From Planoprotostelium fungivorum (lineage: Eukaryota > Evosea > Variosea > Cavosteliida > Cavosteliaceae), in NCBI GenBank assembly GCA_003024175.1, contig MDYQ01000308.1:1-26682 (forward strand): a stretch of DNA of 26,682 bases, in the 5' to 3' direction. Of this stretch, positions 11,234-25,787 are shown piece by piece; position 1 is the first letter of the stretch; every line of letters starts with the position of its first letter. Made by a program: the position numbers and the translations under genes. A model generated the notes under the pieces. The model searched no databases and had not been told where the DNA came from. It worked only from the letters and a program-made list of their open reading frames with translations.

Positions 11234-13439
11234 ATGGACGGGTTCGATATAGAAGCCTTATTAGAGGCGCGAATGAAGGTAAGAAGATCGGTGATTTTCT
11301 TGATGATGATGATTTCCCTAAGAGCCGAACAGAAGAGGCTCGTTATTGACACGATATTCACCTTCTAGTGTCAATTTTGTGAGGCGCCGATTCGAAATCA
11401 TGATAGTTGATTCAAAGTACAAATGACTGATAGAATTTAACAGGGACAAGATGTGAGCGAATTGGTAGTAGCGGCGCCAGCACCCAACCAACCTTCCACA
11501 GGAAACTTAGCACCACCGGCTGCGGAGGTGGAGGAGAAATCATCAGAAAAGAATGGAAGGGAGGAACACAAAGAAGAGTCGGACAGAAGAAAGTGAGCCT
11601 CTAAACGTCTTCAATATCTATTTCCCATTGTTTGATACAAGTGCTGATGTTTTTAACAGGAGACACCGCTCTGATTCCCCAGGTAGAGAGAGCAGGTCTT
11701 CGCGCCACAGGTAAGCCCTTTTTTTTGCATTGCCACCGAGTATCATTTCTGATTGACTCCCAGACATGACGATAGAGATAGAGATCGCTCTGACCGTGAC
11801 AGAAACCGCTCCGATAGAGACAGGGACCGCTCTGGAGACAGAGATCATTCTAGAGACAGAGATGATAGAAGGTGATATCACTTCCATTTTCCATCATCAC
11901 CTTCTCACACACAAACAGAGACAGGAGAGACCGAGACAGAGATAGGCACGATCGAGACAGGGATCGTTCGGACAGAAGAGATCGAGACAGGGACAGAGAC
12001 AGATCGGACAGAGATCGTCGCGACCGCGATCGAGACGATCGAAGGTGAACATCATCACATCATCCGATCTGCATCTCACATCTCATTCAGGAGGGACATG
12101 TCCCCAGAATCCGAGAGAAAAGACAGAGAGAAGAGGGCGAGAGACAGAGACAGAGAAGACCAGAGGCGTAAGGAAGCCGCCATGACCCCACAGGAGAGAG
12201 AGGCCATGGAATTGGACCGTGATGCACGTACCATCTTTGCCATCAACTTGCCCACACGTGCCGATGAAGATGACATCATCAAACACTTTTCAAAGGCAGG
12301 AGACGTCCGTGACGTCAGACTCATCACCGATCGAAACTCTCGCCGCTCGAAGGGGTGAGCTTCAGCGTTGTAGACGGCCGAACTGACTCGTTGTAGATTC
12401 GCTTACGTCGAATTCTTCGACCAGACCAGCGTTCCCGCCGGACTCAAGATGAGCAACAGCATCATGATGGGCCACGCCATTCAAGTCCAACAGACCTTTG
12501 TTGAGAAGTCTAGAATGCAGACCGTGTCTGCCGTCGTCCAGCCCACTCGTATCTACGTGGGAGCTCTCCACTTGGACATCACAGAAGACGATCTCAAGAA
12601 TGTCTTTGCCCCATTTGGTGACATCGAATTCGTCAATCTACACGTCGAGCCCGACACTGGAAAATCCAAGGGTTTCGCCTTCATCCAGTGAGTGACTCTA
12701 AATATCCATCTACAACCCGCCAATTCTGACCTCCTTCAGGTTCAGAAAGCCAGAAGATGCAAAGAGAGCGATGAACACGATGAACGGGTACGAGATTGCG
12801 GGCAGGACAATCAAAGTGGGTCTGGTGCAGGAGACGCCGAGGACAACCCACTCTGAGCCGGTACACAACCCGGGCGGCCGTGCCCTGTCACACGCAGCCG
12901 GGCCGGGAACCTCTTTCCACTCTTCGAACGACCGTCTGGACGATGAAGGTGAGAGGGTGGGGGTGGAGGGATCTGACTCGTTGTAGAGGATGGAATTCAG
13001 CTGAACGCCCACTCGAGAGCTTCGCTGATGGCGAAATTGCAGAGGGGAGGCTCGAACGTGCTGGAAGCACCACAGACGGTGTCTTATTCTGGCCCCTGTG
13101 TCCTGCTGAAGAACATGTTCGATCCCAGCGAGTGAGTTTTATTCTATTTTATTCTCGTCCCAATTCCGTCTGACTCGTTGTAGAGAAACAGAACCCAATT
13201 GGGACGAAGAGGTGAAGCAGGACGTGAAGGAAGAGTGCTCGAGATTCGGCAGCATCATCCACATTCACGTAGACAGAGAGAGCAAGGGCTTTGTCTATAT
13301 CAAGTTTGGTTCCACACCCGCAGCTGCAAACGCCATCAAGGCACTCGACGGCAGGTGGTTCAGCAAGAGGCAGATCCAAGCCAACTACTTCAACGAGAGA
13401 AGGTACCACGAGCTCTTCAAAGACGCCGTCACCTTTTAG
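11234..13439 (+). CDS. RBM39: RBM39/CAPER-like SR splicing factor, 10 exons, 547 codons
   Basis: This family couples 3' splice-site recognition (binding ULMs of U2AF65/SF3B1) to transcription in the nucleus. Exons: 11234-11278, 11444-11592, 11660-11710, 11764-11871, 11919-12044, 12091-12354, 12397-12687, 12740-12948, 12987-13131, 13184-13439; total 1644 nt, phases consistent. The N-terminus MDGFDIEALLEA matches the family start. Residues about 50-190 form an Arg/Asp/Ser-rich RS-like domain. RRM1 is at about 205-285 (TIFAINLP, SKGFAYVEF), RRM2 at about 298-375 (RIYVGAL, SKGFAFIQF) and a C-terminal UHM-type RRM at about 455-545 (LLKNMFDPSE, NWDEEV, GRWFSKRQI). The linker NVLEAPQTV is typical. 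Four introns (6-9) carry the GTTGTAG/TCTACAAC motif. An identical copy lies at 23153-25358. Confidence 0.94.
12383..12396 (+). other. Shared 14-nt 3' intron end, RBM39 intron 6
   Basis: CTGACTCGTTGTAG ends intron 12355-12396. The same 14 nt end introns 8 and 9 of the same gene. CTGAC resembles a branch site 10 nt before the final G. A second GTTGTAGA sits earlier in this 42-nt intron. Confidence 0.75.
12973..12986 (+). other. Shared 14-nt 3' intron end, RBM39 intron 8
   Basis: CTGACTCGTTGTAG ends intron 12949-12986 (38 nt), identical to the ends of introns 6 and 9. Confidence 0.75.
13170..13183 (+). other. Shared 14-nt 3' intron end, RBM39 intron 9
   Basis: CTGACTCGTTGTAG ends intron 13132-13183 (52 nt), identical to the ends of introns 6 and 8. 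Confidence 0.75.
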
Positions 13440-13452
13440 ACGTGACCTGCGA

Positions 13453-13458
13453 AATAAA
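13453..13458 (+). terminator. Poly(A) signal AATAAA of RBM39 (left copy)
   Basis: AATAAA begins 14 bases after the stop codon. RBM39 and the nucleotidyltransferase converge with only 122 bp between their stops. Confidence 0.6.
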
Positions 13459-13561
13459 AGATTCAAATCATGTGCTTCATGAAGACATTCTATATCTAAC
13501 GAAACAATGTGGCGAGTCGATTTTATCTACACAATCTACATAGAGGACAGTGACGTTGAGA

Positions 13562-14589
13562 TCAGCTGTCGCCGTTCATGCTGAGGAGAGTATCGTGCAC
13601 GTGGGCCTCCATTTCGTCCATAGACATGACTCCCAATGCATCACCGTGCTCCTCTTTGAGATGTTTCATGAGATCTCCCAGCTTCTTGCCGTTCAGACCA
13701 GTCATCTTTTGTATCACGTGCCCGTTGAACTTCTGGCTGAACTCCTCTCTTCTATTCGCCTCTCTCTCTATGGCGTTCCACTCTTCTCTCTTTCCAAAGA
13801 AATCGAGAGCCTCTTCGAGGACGGACTCCGTCTGAAACATGATGTCAGCGATCTGGGTTCTAAAGACGATGAAGTTAACTCACTGGAGGTCGAGTGTCCA
13901 CGTAGTTATCGAGCCACTTGAAGAAGCTCTGGACCATGTCTCTCTTACGCCTCCTCTTCTTCTCTCTCGCCGTCAGCTGCTTGAGTGCATGCGCAGTGAA
14001 GAACTTGCTGGTGGACATCCACCCGAATCCCTCCTCTACAGTGGCGAAACCGAGGGTCCATCTCTGATGATCCAACCCCATGAAGTCGCAGTAGAGCTTT
14101 GGATCTGCAGACAGACGTATGTCTGTGACGAAGCCAGGGTAGTCCCTTCTAACATGAACACCATCGGTGCTGAGAGATATGCCCAGACGCTTCGATACCA
14201 TGCCGAGGAGGTGACCTACGTATCCGAAAGACAGCATGAAGAGCTGAAAAGAGATCAGATGTCGATCGCGAGGGTTTCATCTTCACCTGCCAATCGAAGA
14301 AGGGTTCCTCTACTGTTATGAGATCTATCTGATGTCCTTTGTATTCGAAAGAGGTGAGGTAGGTGTTGACGTTGACCTCCTTGCTTCCTATCGTGGTGGG
14401 ATCGAAGTTGCAGTTGGGATGTCTTACGACCAATATGTCTACGTCGCCGTGACTCTCCTTTCCTGGTGCGGGAGCAGGTATGGCGCATCGCACAAAGTGT
14501 GGGGCCAAAAGGGCCAACAGCTCAGCACCTATCTCCTTGAATCGCTGGGGAGTCAATCTGACCGAGTTCTGTATGGCGTTACCACCCAT
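13562..14589 (-). CDS. Polymerase-beta-fold nucleotidyltransferase, 3 exons, 310 codons (left copy)
   Basis: Exons 14287-14589, 13884-14243 and 13562-13831 sum to 933 nt with consistent phases and GT-AG introns of 43 and 52 nt. The N-terminal third has the signature of the nucleotidyltransferase superfamily: HGDVDILVV, with D49 and D51 as the paired metal-binding carboxylates, and HQIDLITV, giving a third acidic residue D89. Such enzymes transfer an NMP from an NTP to RNA, protein or small molecules. The C-terminal region (FNGHVIQKMTGLNGKKLGDL) resembles the helical tail of CCA-adding/poly(A)-type enzymes (LTG...K.LG pattern), but I cannot assign a substrate. A basic stretch (REKKRRRKRD) could bind nucleic acid. 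Convergent with RBM39. An identical copy lies at 22003-23030. Confidence 0.82.
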
Positions 14590-14939
14590 GTTGTTCGTGT
14601 GTCTTTGTTTCTAATTGAGGAGGGTAGCATTCTCTCTGGTGGTTCGGTGAAAGGGATCAGCGTTTCGTTTTCCGGAATGGAAGCTCTGTAGATGGAGGCT
14701 TTAAATTGGATTTTTAGTTGGGATAATTTCGGCCGATGTGTGAAAGGTTGCAGAGATCATGTCTCCACAAATCTTTGAGTGTCGGTAGTATGAATGTTGT
14801 CATACATCTGAAGAGGACGATGCATCTGCCGATCAGATGATCGATACTCTTCCTGAAGTGCTGCACTTCGCGAACACCAACACCGATCGTGATCCGACAC
14901 GATGATTCTGTTTAGAATACAGTTGTTTATCAAAAATGT
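14590..14939. other. Intergenic, 3' flank of Cys-rich gene and promoter of nucleotidyltransferase
   Basis: A 350-bp stretch between two minus-strand genes. The side next to the Cys-rich stop is its 3' UTR and contains the palindrome at 14855-14869. The side next to 14589 must hold the nucleotidyltransferase promoter. No open frame of interest. Identical copy at 21653-22002. Confidence 0.5.
14855..14869. repeat. Short palindrome in the 3' region of the Cys-rich gene
   Basis: GAAGTGC T GCACTTC: a 7-bp perfect inverted repeat around one base, about 70 bases downstream of the stop. It could fold in the 3' UTR or act as a dimeric protein site. Mirrored at 21723-21737. Confidence 0.6.
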
Positions 14940-15275
14940 TTACTTTCCGCAGCTGACGCATCCGCAGGCATAGCCTCCCTGTCCATCGGAGTAGCAGACG
15001 GGTCCACAGTAGTGGAGCTGCTGGCATCTGGTCTGTCTCTTCTCTTCGACTTCCCTCTTCTCGGCGAAGGTGGCAGAGCATGTGTTCTGGATGTCAGCGT
15101 TCCACAGGCAGTGTCTGCTGTCAGGGTTGCCACAGTCGGCGGGGCAGGTGATGGAAGTGACTTCACCGGAGGTGAAGGTCTCGACGACGTTGTAAGGAGG
15201 CTGAGGGAAGTCCTGAGTCAGGTCGGCGTGGACTGCGAGGCAGAAGACGATGGCAAAGAGGATGGCAACCTTCAT
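14940..15275 (-). CDS. Small secreted 10-cysteine protein, copy 1 (111 aa)
   Basis: A single open frame with a clear signal peptide (MKVAILFAIVFCLAVHA, cleavage predicted before D18) gives a mature chain of 94 residues. Ten cysteines are in the mature part: four in the first half (TCP, ADC, RHC, NTC) and six in the second (TRC, HYC, PVC, ACGC, SCG). A charged stretch EKREVEEKRQ separates the halves. I recognise no family; it may be a disulfide-rich extracellular or defence-like protein, but that is only inference. Compared with the inverted copy at 21317, residues 1-64 differ at seven positions while the remaining C-terminal part is identical at DNA level. No intron is needed. Confidence 0.75.
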   Translation of the reverse strand: MKVAILFAIVFCLAVHADLTQDFPQPPYNVVETFTSGEVTSITCPADCGNPDSRHCLWNADIQNTCSATFAEKREVEEKRQTRCQQLHYCGPVCYSDGQGGYACGCVSCGK

Positions 15276-15324
15276 GTTTCTCTCTTGTGAGCTGTGTTGA
15301 AAATGAGGTTTGGAAGTGGTCAAC
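15276..15324 (-). promoter_or_regulatory. Conserved leader/proximal promoter block of Cys-rich copy 1
   Basis: These 49 bases match 21268-21316 of the inverted copy with four substitutions and no indel, including the leader end CTCACAAGAGAGAAAC. The match weakens upstream, although AGCTACCGC recurs in both. Copy 1 has CATATAG further upstream (15358-15365, minus), whereas copy 2 has TATAAG closer to the gene. Confidence 0.55.
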
Positions 15325-16161
15325 CTTCTGACAAAGCGTCACGCACCCCGCGGACACGCTATATGCCGTGATGACTCAGCGGTAGCTTACCGAAGACGAA
15401 AAGTGAGCGTCTGACACGATATCCCCTATGGAGCTACCTGCCCGACTCAAGACCCAGCCAAGGGAGAAAAAAAGGGATCTTTTTATGTGGGAAGTAGAAG
15501 TGATGAATAAAGGAAGCTGTTCAAATAACATCTCCACGACAAAACGGCCCCGGTTGTGTGGTGGTGGCCCCTATTGGCCTTCACGCCCGCGGCAGCAGGT
15601 CTGAGAGCAAGACATTTTACAGGAACGACGCGTGGAGAATAAGAGACAGACCGGACTACTGGTTGCTGAGCGCTGGAGCGATGGTCTCTTATGAATGATC
15701 ATCGGATGTGGGTGCAATCCATAGAGGTGCATTCCACAAACAACTGCGTGGAAAGATTTTGATCTCCACCTTACAAACCACCAATCATTGAAAATCGTGA
15801 TTGATGATCAGGGTGGAAGACACGTCCACAATTGGTCGCGTGAAGATATGACGAAAGCTGAACGGCTGTCACTCTCCTTGTGTTGAAAGAGACACAGCAT
15901 CTCATTTTTCATCACACATCTTCGTGAACGTCAAGAATATATCCTGTACGATTGTCTCTCGCCAAGAGAAGCTATGGCGTGCAACACTTGACGTCGATCG
16001 AACGTTTCATCACCGCGATGCCTGTTGTGTTCCACTACAACTTGTAATTGGGGAAATTGAGCTGTCCCGGAAAAACAAACGAGACCTGCACAATCAGGAT
16101 ATCGAATGCATCGTCACACATTACTCACGAATCACGGTGATTACACATCCTACAACGTGAA
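15325..16161. other. Intergenic region between Cys-rich copy 1 and PEX6
   Basis: Upstream sequence of two divergent genes. I see no convincing coding region, RNA gene or tandem repeat. It is single copy in this window. CCTACAACG (16149-16157), a variant of the recurrent intron motif, lies a few bases before the PEX6 start. Confidence 0.5.
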
Positions 16162-20708
<4,547 letters not shown>

Positions 20709-21267
20709 AGTGTCTCGATGATGCGTTTATGATGACGATGATCACTCTCATCTCGAACCACCACACACACCGCCGTCTCATGTTCCAAGCGGTCATCACT
20801 TACTGATGCACTCACCCTTCGTTCATCGGATGATGAAGCCAAGTGGCTATATTAGGAAGTAGTTTCAAGTGACCTATGGTAAAGAGATGAACAGTTGTCG
20901 TCAACCCACGTCTTCTCTGTTTCGCCATAGATGCAGAAGGATGACGCCGATCTTTGTCACACCCTTAAGCCACCCCCTGCCCCAACCGCGACGGCCGTTC
21001 GATCATCCACTCACCTCAGTAATCCTTAACCTGATTAGGGCCATCTTCTTAGGAGCTAAATTCTATTATTTCGATGGAGATCTGCAGATCTCGCGCCGGT
21101 CGTTTCTATTTCCGCGTTCGAGAGGCTCCTTTTTTTCGATCCAGGCGAGTTCCACGACAGATGAACGAACTCCACGCCTGTGGCCCACACTCTTGCTCCG
21201 TAAGAAGGCCCGCGCACGCTAGCTACCGCGTTGAGCTCGGTAACATACCAACCGCTCCGGTATAAGG
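20709..21267. other. Intergenic region between PEX6 and Cys-rich copy 2
   Basis: This holds the PEX6 3' flank and the distal promoter of Cys-rich copy 2. A TATA-like TATAAG is at 21261-21266, about 50 bases before the ATG. AGCTACCGC (about 21222-21230) recurs upstream of copy 1 as well. I see no gene here. Confidence 0.5.
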
Positions 21268-21316
21268 GTATACCACTTCCAAACATCATTTTCAAGACAG
21301 CTCACAAGAGAGAAAC
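21268..21316 (+). promoter_or_regulatory. Leader/proximal promoter block of Cys-rich copy 2
   Basis: Counterpart of 15276-15324 with four substitutions; TATAAG sits immediately upstream. The block lies outside the perfectly identical arm, in the diverged but still homologous zone. Confidence 0.55.
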
Positions 21317-21652
21317 ATGAAGGTTGCCATCCTCTTTGCCATCGTCTTCTGCCTCGCAGTCCACGCCGACCTCACTGAGGACTTCCCTCAGCCTCCTTAC
21401 AACTTTGTAGAGACCTTCACCTCTGGCACCATCACCTCTCTCACCTGCCCTGATGACTGTGGCAACCCAGACTCTAAGCACTGTCTGTGGAACGCTGACA
21501 TCCAAAACACATGCTCTGCCACCTTCGCCGAGAAGAGGGAAGTCGAAGAGAAGAGACAGACCAGATGCCAGCAGCTCCACTACTGTGGACCCGTCTGCTA
21601 CTCCGATGGACAGGGAGGCTATGCCTGCGGATGCGTCAGCTGCGGAAAGTAA
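21317..21652 (+). CDS. Small secreted 10-cysteine protein, copy 2 (111 aa)
   Basis: Inverted paralog of the gene at 14940-15275, with the same length, signal peptide and ten cysteines. Coding positions 1-189 differ from copy 1 at about 25 sites (seven amino acid changes: E/Q, F/V, T/E, I/V, L/I, D/A, K/R), without indels. From 21506 onward the two genes are identical. The uneven divergence shows that the 5' halves have separate, older histories, while the 3' halves share a very recent one. Function unknown. Confidence 0.75.
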   Translation: MKVAILFAIVFCLAVHADLTEDFPQPPYNFVETFTSGTITSLTCPDDCGNPDSKHCLWNADIQNTCSATFAEKREVEEKRQTRCQQLHYCGPVCYSDGQGGYACGCVSCGK

Positions 21653-22002
21653 ACATTTTTGATAAACAACTGTATTCTAAACAGAATCATCGTGTCGGAT
21701 CACGATCGGTGTTGGTGTTCGCGAAGTGCAGCACTTCAGGAAGAGTATCGATCATCTGATCGGCAGATGCATCGTCCTCTTCAGATGTATGACAACATTC
21801 ATACTACCGACACTCAAAGATTTGTGGAGACATGATCTCTGCAACCTTTCACACATCGGCCGAAATTATCCCAACTAAAAATCCAATTTAAAGCCTCCAT
21901 CTACAGAGCTTCCATTCCGGAAAACGAAACGCTGATCCCTTTCACCGAACCACCAGAGAGAATGCTACCCTCCTCAATTAGAAACAAAGACACACGAACA
22001 AC
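21653..22002. other. Intergenic, right-arm copy of 14590-14939
   Basis: Identical to the left-arm interval. It holds the Cys-rich 3' UTR with the GAAGTGC/GCACTTC palindrome (21723-21737) and the presumed promoter of the second nucleotidyltransferase. Confidence 0.5.
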
Positions 22003-23030
22003 ATGGGTGGTAACGCCATACAGAACTCGGTCAGATTGACTCCCCAGCGATTCAAGGAGATAGGTGCTGAGCTGTTGGCCCTTTTGGCCCCACACTTTGT
22101 GCGATGCGCCATACCTGCTCCCGCACCAGGAAAGGAGAGTCACGGCGACGTAGACATATTGGTCGTAAGACATCCCAACTGCAACTTCGATCCCACCACG
22201 ATAGGAAGCAAGGAGGTCAACGTCAACACCTACCTCACCTCTTTCGAATACAAAGGACATCAGATAGATCTCATAACAGTAGAGGAACCCTTCTTCGATT
22301 GGCAGGTGAAGATGAAACCCTCGCGATCGACATCTGATCTCTTTTCAGCTCTTCATGCTGTCTTTCGGATACGTAGGTCACCTCCTCGGCATGGTATCGA
22401 AGCGTCTGGGCATATCTCTCAGCACCGATGGTGTTCATGTTAGAAGGGACTACCCTGGCTTCGTCACAGACATACGTCTGTCTGCAGATCCAAAGCTCTA
22501 CTGCGACTTCATGGGGTTGGATCATCAGAGATGGACCCTCGGTTTCGCCACTGTAGAGGAGGGATTCGGGTGGATGTCCACCAGCAAGTTCTTCACTGCG
22601 CATGCACTCAAGCAGCTGACGGCGAGAGAGAAGAAGAGGAGGCGTAAGAGAGACATGGTCCAGAGCTTCTTCAAGTGGCTCGATAACTACGTGGACACTC
22701 GACCTCCAGTGAGTTAACTTCATCGTCTTTAGAACCCAGATCGCTGACATCATGTTTCAGACGGAGTCCGTCCTCGAAGAGGCTCTCGATTTCTTTGGAA
22801 AGAGAGAAGAGTGGAACGCCATAGAGAGAGAGGCGAATAGAAGAGAGGAGTTCAGCCAGAAGTTCAACGGGCACGTGATACAAAAGATGACTGGTCTGAA
22901 CGGCAAGAAGCTGGGAGATCTCATGAAACATCTCAAAGAGGAGCACGGTGATGCATTGGGAGTCATGTCTATGGACGAAATGGAGGCCCACGTGCACGAT
23001 ACTCTCCTCAGCATGAACGGCGACAGCTGA
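22003..23030 (+). CDS. Polymerase-beta-fold nucleotidyltransferase, right copy (310 codons)
   Basis: Exons 22003-22305, 22349-22708 and 22761-23030, identical to the left copy, with HGDVDILVV and HQIDLITV intact. Both copies are complete, so both could be expressed if the duplication is real; their promoters inside the arm are identical too. Confidence 0.8.
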
Positions 23031-23133
23031 TCTCAACGTCACTGTCCTCTATGTAGATTGTGTAGATAAAATCGACTCGCCACATTGTTTCGTTAGATAT
23101 AGAATGTCTTCATGAAGCACATGATTTGAATCT

Positions 23134-23139
23134 TTTATT
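23134..23139 (-). terminator. Poly(A) signal AATAAA of RBM39 (right copy)
   Basis: Mirror image of 13453-13458. Confidence 0.55.
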
Positions 23140-23152
23140 TCGCAGGTCACGT

Positions 23153-25358
23153 CTAAAAGGTGACGGCGTCTTTGAAGAGCTCGTGGTACCTTCTCTCGTT
23201 GAAGTAGTTGGCTTGGATCTGCCTCTTGCTGAACCACCTGCCGTCGAGTGCCTTGATGGCGTTTGCAGCTGCGGGTGTGGAACCAAACTTGATATAGACA
23301 AAGCCCTTGCTCTCTCTGTCTACGTGAATGTGGATGATGCTGCCGAATCTCGAGCACTCTTCCTTCACGTCCTGCTTCACCTCTTCGTCCCAATTGGGTT
23401 CTGTTTCTCTACAACGAGTCAGACGGAATTGGGACGAGAATAAAATAGAATAAAACTCACTCGCTGGGATCGAACATGTTCTTCAGCAGGACACAGGGGC
23501 CAGAATAAGACACCGTCTGTGGTGCTTCCAGCACGTTCGAGCCTCCCCTCTGCAATTTCGCCATCAGCGAAGCTCTCGAGTGGGCGTTCAGCTGAATTCC
23601 ATCCTCTACAACGAGTCAGATCCCTCCACCCCCACCCTCTCACCTTCATCGTCCAGACGGTCGTTCGAAGAGTGGAAAGAGGTTCCCGGCCCGGCTGCGT
23701 GTGACAGGGCACGGCCGCCCGGGTTGTGTACCGGCTCAGAGTGGGTTGTCCTCGGCGTCTCCTGCACCAGACCCACTTTGATTGTCCTGCCCGCAATCTC
23801 GTACCCGTTCATCGTGTTCATCGCTCTCTTTGCATCTTCTGGCTTTCTGAACCTGAAGGAGGTCAGAATTGGCGGGTTGTAGATGGATATTTAGAGTCAC
23901 TCACTGGATGAAGGCGAAACCCTTGGATTTTCCAGTGTCGGGCTCGACGTGTAGATTGACGAATTCGATGTCACCAAATGGGGCAAAGACATTCTTGAGA
24001 TCGTCTTCTGTGATGTCCAAGTGGAGAGCTCCCACGTAGATACGAGTGGGCTGGACGACGGCAGACACGGTCTGCATTCTAGACTTCTCAACAAAGGTCT
24101 GTTGGACTTGAATGGCGTGGCCCATCATGATGCTGTTGCTCATCTTGAGTCCGGCGGGAACGCTGGTCTGGTCGAAGAATTCGACGTAAGCGAATCTACA
24201 ACGAGTCAGTTCGGCCGTCTACAACGCTGAAGCTCACCCCTTCGAGCGGCGAGAGTTTCGATCGGTGATGAGTCTGACGTCACGGACGTCTCCTGCCTTT
24301 GAAAAGTGTTTGATGATGTCATCTTCATCGGCACGTGTGGGCAAGTTGATGGCAAAGATGGTACGTGCATCACGGTCCAATTCCATGGCCTCTCTCTCCT
24401 GTGGGGTCATGGCGGCTTCCTTACGCCTCTGGTCTTCTCTGTCTCTGTCTCTCGCCCTCTTCTCTCTGTCTTTTCTCTCGGATTCTGGGGACATGTCCCT
24501 CCTGAATGAGATGTGAGATGCAGATCGGATGATGTGATGATGTTCACCTTCGATCGTCTCGATCGCGGTCGCGACGATCTCTGTCCGATCTGTCTCTGTC
24601 CCTGTCTCGATCTCTTCTGTCCGAACGATCCCTGTCTCGATCGTGCCTATCTCTGTCTCGGTCTCTCCTGTCTCTGTTTGTGTGTGAGAAGGTGATGATG
24701 GAAAATGGAAGTGATATCACCTTCTATCATCTCTGTCTCTAGAATGATCTCTGTCTCCAGAGCGGTCCCTGTCTCTATCGGAGCGGTTTCTGTCACGGTC
24801 AGAGCGATCTCTATCTCTATCGTCATGTCTGGGAGTCAATCAGAAATGATACTCGGTGGCAATGCAAAAAAAAGGGCTTACCTGTGGCGCGAAGACCTGC
24901 TCTCTCTACCTGGGGAATCAGAGCGGTGTCTCCTGTTAAAAACATCAGCACTTGTATCAAACAATGGGAAATAGATATTGAAGACGTTTAGAGGCTCACT
25001 TTCTTCTGTCCGACTCTTCTTTGTGTTCCTCCCTTCCATTCTTTTCTGATGATTTCTCCTCCACCTCCGCAGCCGGTGGTGCTAAGTTTCCTGTGGAAGG
25101 TTGGTTGGGTGCTGGCGCCGCTACTACCAATTCGCTCACATCTTGTCCCTGTTAAATTCTATCAGTCATTTGTACTTTGAATCAACTATCATGATTTCGA
25201 ATCGGCGCCTCACAAAATTGACACTAGAAGGTGAATATCGTGTCAATAACGAGCCTCTTCTGTTCGGCTCTTAGGGAAATCATCATCATCAAGAAAATCA
25301 CCGATCTTCTTACCTTCATTCGCGCCTCTAATAAGGCTTCTATATCGAACCCGTCCAT
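23153..25358 (-). CDS. RBM39: RBM39/CAPER-like splicing factor, right copy (547 codons)
   Basis: Exact reverse-complement copy of 11234-13439, including all nine introns; exon coordinates follow from 36592 minus the left-arm values. All three RRMs and the RS-like region are intact and no disruption is present. The shared 14-nt intron ends are mirrored at 24196-24209, 23606-23619 and 23409-23422. Confidence 0.92.
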
Positions 25359-25787
25359 GTCTACTCTCTTCTCCTTCCCTCTCTGTGTCTCACACTTTGT
25401 GTCTACGTTCTTGTGGACTTTTCTCGGACCAAGGTACCACGTCAGAAGCACAGGCGCGGACTCTGCTCAACTGTCTCATAAATGTCGACGGAGGGCAGGC
25501 GTGAGCGACCATCGGTTGTTCGAATTTCGCCTCGACGAAAGAATGTCGACAATCGCGTAGGCTCTCGGGTGAAGCACTTCAGCGCCAACCAGAGAACAAG
25601 CCCCTTCCACGAACATCAGAAGGAGGTCCACTAAACTTTTACGTGTGGATTACTATATAGGTGAGGAGGATGACTTTGACTCTCGTTAAGAGGATATGAC
25701 GTTGCGTCGATTCGATTTCGTCGAGGTCAGATTGGCTGTGACTCACTACTTGACACAGAGAGTAACATATATTTTGATATCTAAAGC
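25359..25787. promoter_or_regulatory. Divergent promoter region, right copy
   Basis: Exact copy of 10805-11233 between the second RBM39 (minus) and the second clathrin start (plus). Confidence 0.55.

Larger units (their letters stand above)
9910..15086. repeat. Left arm of a >=5177-bp perfect inverted repeat
   Basis: Every position x here pairs with 36592 - x in the right arm as reverse complement, with no indel. The predicted proteins and the introns and intergenic stretches I compared are identical. The arm holds clathrin exons 1-3, the divergent promoter, RBM39, the nucleotidyltransferase and the 3' half of the Cys-rich gene. The inner boundary is sharp: the last mismatch is at 15087. The outer boundary shown is only where the partner runs off the window, so the real repeat may extend further left. 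Confidence 0.97.

Noticed and set aside
11764-12044. Arg/Asp/Ser-rich exons of RBM39 as a noncoding simple repeat
   Set aside because: They keep frame across three introns and are the expected RS-like domain of this family.
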